Assembly: GCA_951813535.1 (NCBI GenBank)
Contig: OX638345.1
Coordinates: 2,539,158 to 2,603,157 of the forward strand
Source of the DNA: an uncultured Dehalococcoidia bacterium
GTDB taxonomy: Bacteria > Chloroflexota > Dehalococcoidia > Lucifugimonadales > UBA3495
DNA length: 64,000 nt
Direction of reading: 5' to 3'
Of the stretch, positions 59,469 through 64,000 are shown piece after piece. The notes beneath the pieces are model-generated. The model ran no database searches. It was not told where the DNA came from and saw nothing but the letters and a program-made list of their open reading frames with translations. The translations under genes and the position numbers were made by a program. The first letter of the stretch is position 1, and every line of letters begins with the position of its first letter.

Positions 59469-60716
59469 TTGACCAGCCAAGTTCAGATCCCCGAAAACCT
59501 GTCCACCATCACGCGGCGCGGCGTCAGCCGCATAATATCCGAAGCCGACTTCACGGCCATGCTGCAGCGGGGGAAACCGCTGCGCCTGAAGATGGGTTTC
59601 GACCCCAGCCGGCCGGACATCCACCTGGGCCACGTGGTCGGATTGCGCAAGCTCCGCCAGCTCCAGGATCTCGGGCACCAGGTGATCCTGATCGTGGGCG
59701 ACTGGACGGCGCAGATCGGGGACCCGTCGGGCCGCTCGGCGACGCGCACCATGCTGACCCACGCCGAAGTGCTGGAGAACGCCGAATCGTATCTGCGCCA
59801 GTTCTTCAAGGTCGTGGATCGCGACCGCACCCAGGTGGAATGGCAGAGCCAGTGGTTCGGTGAATTTACTCTCGCCAACGTCATCGAGCTCACCAGCCGG
59901 TTCACCATCAATCAGTTCCTCCACCGGGAGGACTTTGCCAACCGCTACTCCCAGAACCAGCCGATCGCCATCACCGAGATGCTTTACCCGCTGATGCAGG
60001 CTTACGACTCCGTCGTCATCGAATCCGACGTGGAATTTGGGGGCACGGACCAGATGTTCAACCTGCTCGTGGGCCGCGAGCTGCAGGGGATGATGGGGCA
60101 AACGCCCCAGCAGTGCTTCATGATGCCCATCCTGGTGGGAACCGACGGCGTGCAGAAGATGAGCAAGAGCCTCGGCAACTACGTGGCCTTGGAAGAGCCC
60201 CCCGAGGAAATGTACGGCAAGCTGATGTCCCTGCCCGATGAGTTGATCACGTCGTATTACGAGTACCTGACCGACGTTCCGGACGCGGATATCGCCGAGA
60301 TGACCCACGCAATGGAATCGGAAACGGCCAATCCGATGGATTTCAAGAAGGGGCTGGCGCATCGGATCACTACTACCTTTCACGACAGCGATGCAGCCGA
60401 TGCTGCTCAATCCCATTTCGAGCAGGTTGTTCAGCGTCGGGATCTCCCGGACGACATACCGGAGGTGAGTGAATCAATTCTGATAAGGGACCACGAAATG
60501 ACCCCAGTATCAGAGCGCAGCCCCGCACGTTTGTTGGTAGCAGCAGGGTTGGCCGGTAGTGTTGCGGAAGGTCGTCGTCTCGTCAGCCAGGGTGCCGTTG
60601 AAGTGGTCCATCCTAACGGAGAGCGCACTACCATCCGGATGAGGGGTGGCATAGAAATCAAACCGGGTGACGTGATCAGAGTGGGACGTCGCCGGTTTGT
60701 GCGGGTGGTCCCATGA
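59469..60716 (+). CDS. tyrS: tyrosyl-tRNA synthetase
   Basis: A 415-residue class I synthetase. The HIGH-type motif is HLGH in PDIHLGHVVGLRKL near residues 51-64. KMSKS is present in VQKMSKSLGNY near residues 234-244. A C-terminal S4 RNA-binding domain (about 345-410, ending KPGDVIRVGRRRFVRVV) binds the tRNA. The start codon is TTG, preceded by GAGGCGAGGTGA. It belongs to the TyrZ-like subgroup by length. Confidence 0.96.
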   Translation: MTSQVQIPENLSTITRRGVSRIISEADFTAMLQRGKPLRLKMGFDPSRPDIHLGHVVGLRKLRQLQDLGHQVILIVGDWTAQIGDPSGRSATRTMLTHAEVLENAESYLRQFFKVVDRDRTQVEWQSQWFGEFTLANVIELTSRFTINQFLHREDFANRYSQNQPIAITEMLYPLMQAYDSVVIESDVEFGGTDQMFNLLVGRELQGMMGQTPQQCFMMPILVGTDGVQKMSKSLGNYVALEEPPEEMYGKLMSLPDELITSYYEYLTDVPDADIAEMTHAMESETANPMDFKKGLAHRITTTFHDSDAADAAQSHFEQVVQRRDLPDDIPEVSESILIRDHEMTPVSERSPARLLVAAGLAGSVAEGRRLVSQGAVEVVHPNGERTTIRMRGGIEIKPGDVIRVGRRRFVRVVP

Positions 60717-60789
60717 CCAAACAGGCCGGTTCGCTATACTGTGGCGAACGGCGCAAGCCATAACCAGGCGCACACTGGAGACACCGGCC

Positions 60790-61344
60790 ATGACCACCGC
60801 CAAGAAGCTGCTCACCGCCGACGACCTGCTGGCGATGTCCGATAACGGGATGCGGCACGAACTGATCCGGGGAGAATTGATTACCATGGCGCCAGCCAGC
60901 GCCCCGCACGGCGGAGTTACCGATCGTATCGGCCGGCGCATCGGAAACTTCGTTGAGGCACACAACCTGGGTGAAACCTATGCGGCGGAAACTGGGATTT
61001 TCATCGAACACGACCCGGATACGGTGCGCGCGCCCGACTACGCTTTCATCTCCCGCCAGCGCATTGCCGGAGCGCCGGCGACTGACGGCTACTCCGAAAT
61101 AATCCCCGACCTGGTGGTGGAAGTGGTCGCTGGCGACTATCGCGCCGCCGCGGTGGACGCCAAAACGCAGATGTGGCTGGACGCCGGCGTAAGGCTGGTT
61201 CTGGTCGCATATGTACGCAGCCTGGAAATCGCCGCCCACCACGATGACGGCACGGTGCGGCGATTTGGCGCCGGGGATACCTTAACCTGTGAGCCGGTCC
61301 TGCCCGGTTTCGCCTGCGCCGTAAACGATATATTCGCCTACTGA
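60790..61344 (+). CDS. Uma2-family putative endonuclease (DUF820)
   Basis: A 184-residue protein with the restriction-enzyme-like PD-(D/E)xK fold. MRHELIRGELITMAPAS near residues 21-37, RAPDYAFISRQR with the catalytic Asp, and DLVVEVVAGD with the Glu are the family blocks. Uma2 proteins are abundant in Chloroflexota and Cyanobacteria, and their role is unknown. GGAG precedes the ATG at 60790. It is convergent with the MaoC-like gene. Confidence 0.87.
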   Translation: MTTAKKLLTADDLLAMSDNGMRHELIRGELITMAPASAPHGGVTDRIGRRIGNFVEAHNLGETYAAETGIFIEHDPDTVRAPDYAFISRQRIAGAPATDGYSEIIPDLVVEVVAGDYRAAAVDAKTQMWLDAGVRLVLVAYVRSLEIAAHHDDGTVRRFGAGDTLTCEPVLPGFACAVNDIFAY

Positions 61345-61351
61345 CGCGCTC

Positions 61352-62584
61352 TCACACCGGCAGTATCGGTGGCGCTTCTTCAGGCAGCGTCACGTCCCGC
61401 AGTGACAGCTGGCTTCCGTCGGTGAACCACGGGTTTCGCGGGTTTCGGGATGGCAGAAGCACGGTGGCCGTGCCGGGCGCGGTGACCTCGCCGCGCTGGT
61501 TCTCAGCCCAGATGTCCACATCCACCAATGCGTTGCCCTGGTGGATGTATTTGCGCGCGACGCGGCCCTTGCAGAACTGCGTATCGCCATAGACGTTGAA
61601 CCGGCGGGTCTCCACGCGCAGGCGCTTGAGGAAAGCGTCGTCGCCCATCCAGTTTGTCATCAGGGTTCCGAGCCACGACACCCGTTGCGGGCCGTAATCG
61701 TACGCGCCGGGCACGCCCACAGCTTCGGCGACTGAGTCGCGCAGGTGGCCGATGCCCGTGTACTCCAGGCCTCCGCCGGACTCCGGGTTCCTGAAGAAAT
61801 GGTTGGGATGGCGCATCGCCTCCCGCAACAGTACTCCGTGGGCACTGGAGCGACCGGTGCCAACCAGGAACGCGCTGACGTCCTGGAGTGAGAGTGGACC
61901 ACGCACGACGGTGGGCAACTCCTCGCCTATTTCGGTGTCCTCCCAGTAGCGAGGCTGTCCCCCTCTCGCCGTTTCGTTGAGAACCTGCTCATCTATTTGC
62001 GCCAGCTCGTCTTCGGTGTATTCGTGGCGCTTCGGCACATCGGCGTATTTGCCCCGCTCGCGGGAGGCGCGCCGCTGGTGTCGCGTGCACCAGCCGACGA
62101 CCCGGGCCACGACCTCGTCCCGCTGGTTGGAGTAAGTGGTTTCCACGTATTGGATAACCAGCCGCCCGGAGTAAGCGCTCTGCTTCTCCTGCACGTCCAG
62201 CACCCGTTCCACGCAGTTCACCGCGTCGCCGGGCCGGAGCATGCGGAAAAACTCCCAGTCGTTCCCGGCGAAGAAACCGTGTACACCCGGCAGACCCCAA
62301 CGGGTGCGGCCCGACCAGTGCCGCATGTACGGGGCGCACGGGTGACCCACCACGCTTCCATACTTGGAATATGCGGCATACTCCTGGTCCCGAAACAGCG
62401 GATTGGCATCGCCGATCCCGTTGGCGAAATTCAGCATGGTGTCCAGCGTGGCCTGTCTCACGTACTGCTCGGTGCGCATCCTCACGCCGATCATGGCGCG
62501 GGCGGCGGCCAGCGCTTCGTCAGAAATGCCGCCCTCCACCTCGGGCAATGTTTCGACAACCTGTTGCTGGGACTGCTGAGTCAT
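61352..62584 (-). CDS. MaoC-like (FAS1-type) double hot-dog dehydratase
   Basis: A 410-residue protein of two hot-dog domains. The N-terminal FAS1-like dehydratase domain (about 30-190) has FANGIGDANPLFRDQEYA and the SVVGHPCAPYM loop. The C-terminal domain (about 215-400) ends with NALVDVDIWAENQRGEV. It probably hydrates or dehydrates an acyl-CoA. GAGGA precedes the ATG at 62584. It lies 32 bases downstream of the CoA-transferase gene, so the pair likely activates and transforms one carboxylic acid. Confidence 0.87.
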   Translation of the reverse strand: MTQQSQQQVVETLPEVEGGISDEALAAARAMIGVRMRTEQYVRQATLDTMLNFANGIGDANPLFRDQEYAAYSKYGSVVGHPCAPYMRHWSGRTRWGLPGVHGFFAGNDWEFFRMLRPGDAVNCVERVLDVQEKQSAYSGRLVIQYVETTYSNQRDEVVARVVGWCTRHQRRASRERGKYADVPKRHEYTEDELAQIDEQVLNETARGGQPRYWEDTEIGEELPTVVRGPLSLQDVSAFLVGTGRSSAHGVLLREAMRHPNHFFRNPESGGGLEYTGIGHLRDSVAEAVGVPGAYDYGPQRVSWLGTLMTNWMGDDAFLKRLRVETRRFNVYGDTQFCKGRVARKYIHQGNALVDVDIWAENQRGEVTAPGTATVLLPSRNPRNPWFTDGSQLSLRDVTLPEEAPPILPV

Positions 62585-62616
62585 GGCGCGATCCTCGTCG
62601 TTGGTTCCGTGTCGAA

Positions 62617-63870
62617 CTAATATACCACCCGCCGCTCTTCCAACTCGGCCAATTCGTCCTCGCCCAATCCGAGATAGCCGCACAGGACCTCGCGATTGTG
62701 TTCCCCCAATAGCGGGGCATGGCGGCGCACCTGCGACGGTGTCTTGCTCAGGTTCCACATCAGGTTGAACACAGGCTCGGCTCCCAAAGCCGGGTGCTCC
62801 GTATCGCTGTACAGACCTCTGGCCATAAAGTGCGGGTGGAAGAGCCGTTCCTCCGCCCCCAGCACCGGAGCCGCGGCCACACCATGAGATTGCAGGAGCT
62901 CCGTTACGACGTCGGCCTCGTGTTCGGCCGTCCACCTGGATATGAGCGCATCCAGTTCCCGGCGATGGCGTTGACGCCGGTATTGGCTGCCGAACCGATC
63001 ATCGGCGGCCCACGCCGGCGAGCCCATGGCCCGCACCATTGACTGCCACTCCCCCTCCGATTTGACGGCAATGGACACCCATGTGTCGTCACCGGCGCAC
63101 GGGTAATTCCCGTAAGGCGCCATCGTGGGGTCGTAGTTGCCGCGCGGCTGGAGCGAACGCCCGGTCAGGGCCTGCTCCATGAGGCCCACACCCTGGGTAA
63201 CTACCGTCGCCCGGAGCATGGAGACGTCGATGTATTGTCCGTGGCCGGTGCGGTTCCGGTGCAAAAGAGCGGCCCCAATGGCGAAAACCGCATGAAGCGC
63301 GCCGCAGATGTCCCCGAAGGCATGCTTCAGACCCAGGGGGCCACCGCCTTCGTATCCCATGGTGCTGTCCAGTCCGGAAAGCGAACCTATCGACGGAGCG
63401 TATGCCCGCAGGTCCCGCAGCGGCCCGTCCTGCCCGGTGGAAGAAATGGACGCCATGACGATGTCGGGCTTGACCTGGCGCAGCGCCTCGTATCCCAGAC
63501 CCAATCGGTCCATAACTCCTGGCGAGAAGTTTTCGATCACCACGTCACAGCGAGCGATCAGACGTTTGGCCAACTCCACGGCGTCGGGTTCCGCGATGTT
63601 CAGCGTGACACTGAGTTTGCCCCGGTTCACGTTGTGAAACATGGGGTTCTGCTCGGGATCGGGCTGATCTCCCACGATGGGGCGGCCCATGCGCATGTAG
63701 TCCAGGCGCTGGCGGGTCTCGACCTTGATCACCTCCGCGCCCATATCGGCCAGCGCCATGCCGGGCAGTGCGCCGGCCAGCACCCAACCGAAGTCGAGGA
63801 CCCGATACCCGTTCAACACGCCCGGGCGTGCTTCCGCGCCGTTGTTGTTGGAATTCGACTGTTCAACCAT
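62617..63870 (-). CDS. CaiB/BaiF family CoA-transferase
   Basis: A 417-residue family III CoA-transferase moving CoA between carboxylic acids. The N-terminal RVLDFGWVLAGALPGMALAD and GAEVIKVE are the family opening. NRGKLSVTLNI and DVVIENFSPGVMDRLGL follow. The likely nucleophile Asp is in HAFGDICGALHA near residue 183. It lies 9 bases downstream of a membrane-protein gene cut by the window end. Substrate unknown. Confidence 0.93.
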   Translation of the reverse strand: MVEQSNSNNNGAEARPGVLNGYRVLDFGWVLAGALPGMALADMGAEVIKVETRQRLDYMRMGRPIVGDQPDPEQNPMFHNVNRGKLSVTLNIAEPDAVELAKRLIARCDVVIENFSPGVMDRLGLGYEALRQVKPDIVMASISSTGQDGPLRDLRAYAPSIGSLSGLDSTMGYEGGGPLGLKHAFGDICGALHAVFAIGAALLHRNRTGHGQYIDVSMLRATVVTQGVGLMEQALTGRSLQPRGNYDPTMAPYGNYPCAGDDTWVSIAVKSEGEWQSMVRAMGSPAWAADDRFGSQYRRQRHRRELDALISRWTAEHEADVVTELLQSHGVAAAPVLGAEERLFHPHFMARGLYSDTEHPALGAEPVFNLMWNLSKTPSQVRRHAPLLGEHNREVLCGYLGLGEDELAELEERRVVY

Positions 63871-63879
63871 GTTGCACTC

Positions 63880-64000
63880 TTACTTTTGTTCGCGAGGCGG
63901 CACGATCCATGCCGCAACAGCCGGCATCACGGACAGGAGTGCCCCCGCAGCGACTTTCGTGTATCCGCCGCCGTAGACCAGGCTCAGTGTCCAGAGCAGT
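63880..64000 (-). CDS. partial membrane protein, possibly a transporter C-terminus
   Basis: Only the last 39 codons are inside the window; the gene continues past 64000. The visible end, with LVYGGGYTKVAAGALLSVMP and AAWIVPPREQK, is one membrane helix followed by a short cytoplasmic tail, as at the C-terminus of an MFS-type carrier. It ends 9 bases before the CoA-transferase start and probably supplies that enzyme's substrate (inference). Too short to identify. Confidence 0.55.
   Translation of the reverse strand, partial: LLWTLSLVYGGGYTKVAAGALLSVMPAVAAWIVPPREQK

Noticed and set aside
58434-60416. 660-codon open frame on minus opposite ribF and tyrS
   Set aside because: Shadow of two well-identified genes; no domain or start signal.

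Overview
The window is GC-rich (roughly 60% by eye), gene-dense bacterial chromosome. It shows no phage, integrase, transposase or CRISPR array. The gene content fits a Chloroflexota bacterium of the SAR202/Dehalococcoidia type. The reasons are several flavin-dependent (luciferase-like) monooxygenases, a form II CO-dehydrogenase-like (cox) operon, a DUF1501/DUF1800 pair, CaiB/BaiF CoA-transferase and MaoC-like genes, and a coaD / DivIVA-like / rsmD cluster near the ATP synthase operon. This assignment is inference from gene content; the window holds no rRNA or other phylogenetic marker that I could place.

Layout. 1-9.5 kb: a tRNA-Val, a catabolic trio (amidohydrolase, VOC protein, 3-hydroxyisobutyrate dehydrogenase family), then cca, a small zinc-ribbon protein, a quinone reductase-like ADH, proS, an acyl-CoA-dehydrogenase-like monooxygenase and ispG. 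9.7-11.7 kb: xdhC and mocA, accessory genes for molybdenum hydroxylases. 11.7-12.0 kb: an apparently autonomous minus-strand transcription unit with a consensus promoter, several helices and a bidirectional terminator, which I read as an unassigned small RNA that may also encode a 25-residue peptide. 12-18.5 kb: a flavin monooxygenase, an aminotransferase, a one-polypeptide formate dehydrogenase, and a peroxiredoxin with an in-frame UGA in its UxxC motif. 18.5-29.3 kb: a second monooxygenase, alpha/beta hydrolase, enoyl-CoA hydratase, HIT protein, MogA/MoaB, NHL protein, DUF1501, DUF1800, PIG-L deacetylase and an MFS transporter. 30-35 kb: surE and the coxSLM operon (form II active-site loop, His-rich tail). 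35-38.9 kb: an XRE regulator with tandem operator-like repeats, divergent from five envelope-protein genes ending in a collagen-like protein. 39-48.3 kb: lysA, holB, a proline/threonine/tyrosine-repeat lipoprotein, Smr, HNH, an ETF:menaquinone-reductase-like Fe-S membrane protein, a SelW-like selenoprotein candidate, DUF503 and rex. 48.3-55.6 kb: a complete F-type ATP synthase operon (atpI-B-E-F-H-A-G-D-C, minus strand). 55.7-64 kb: bifunctional nuclease, DivIVA-like, coaD, rsmD, ribF, tyrS, Uma2, MaoC-like dehydratase, CoA-transferase and a cut membrane protein.

How the parts fit: the organism appears to be an aerobic heterotroph. It seems to activate and oxidise organic acids through CoA-transferase, hydratase and dehydrogenase steps, to use flavin monooxygenases and molybdenum hydroxylases on recalcitrant substrates, and to pass electrons through an ETF/menaquinone-type membrane protein to a respiratory chain coupled to the F-ATPase. 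Rex lies next to the ATP synthase operon.

Most notable: two independent genes with a single in-frame UGA exactly where redox families carry Cys or Sec (17893-17895 minus, 46743-46745 plus). Each is followed by a hairpin that fits the bacterial SECIS pattern, so the genome probably decodes selenocysteine. The small-RNA unit at 11.7-12.0 kb is the best candidate for something undescribed.
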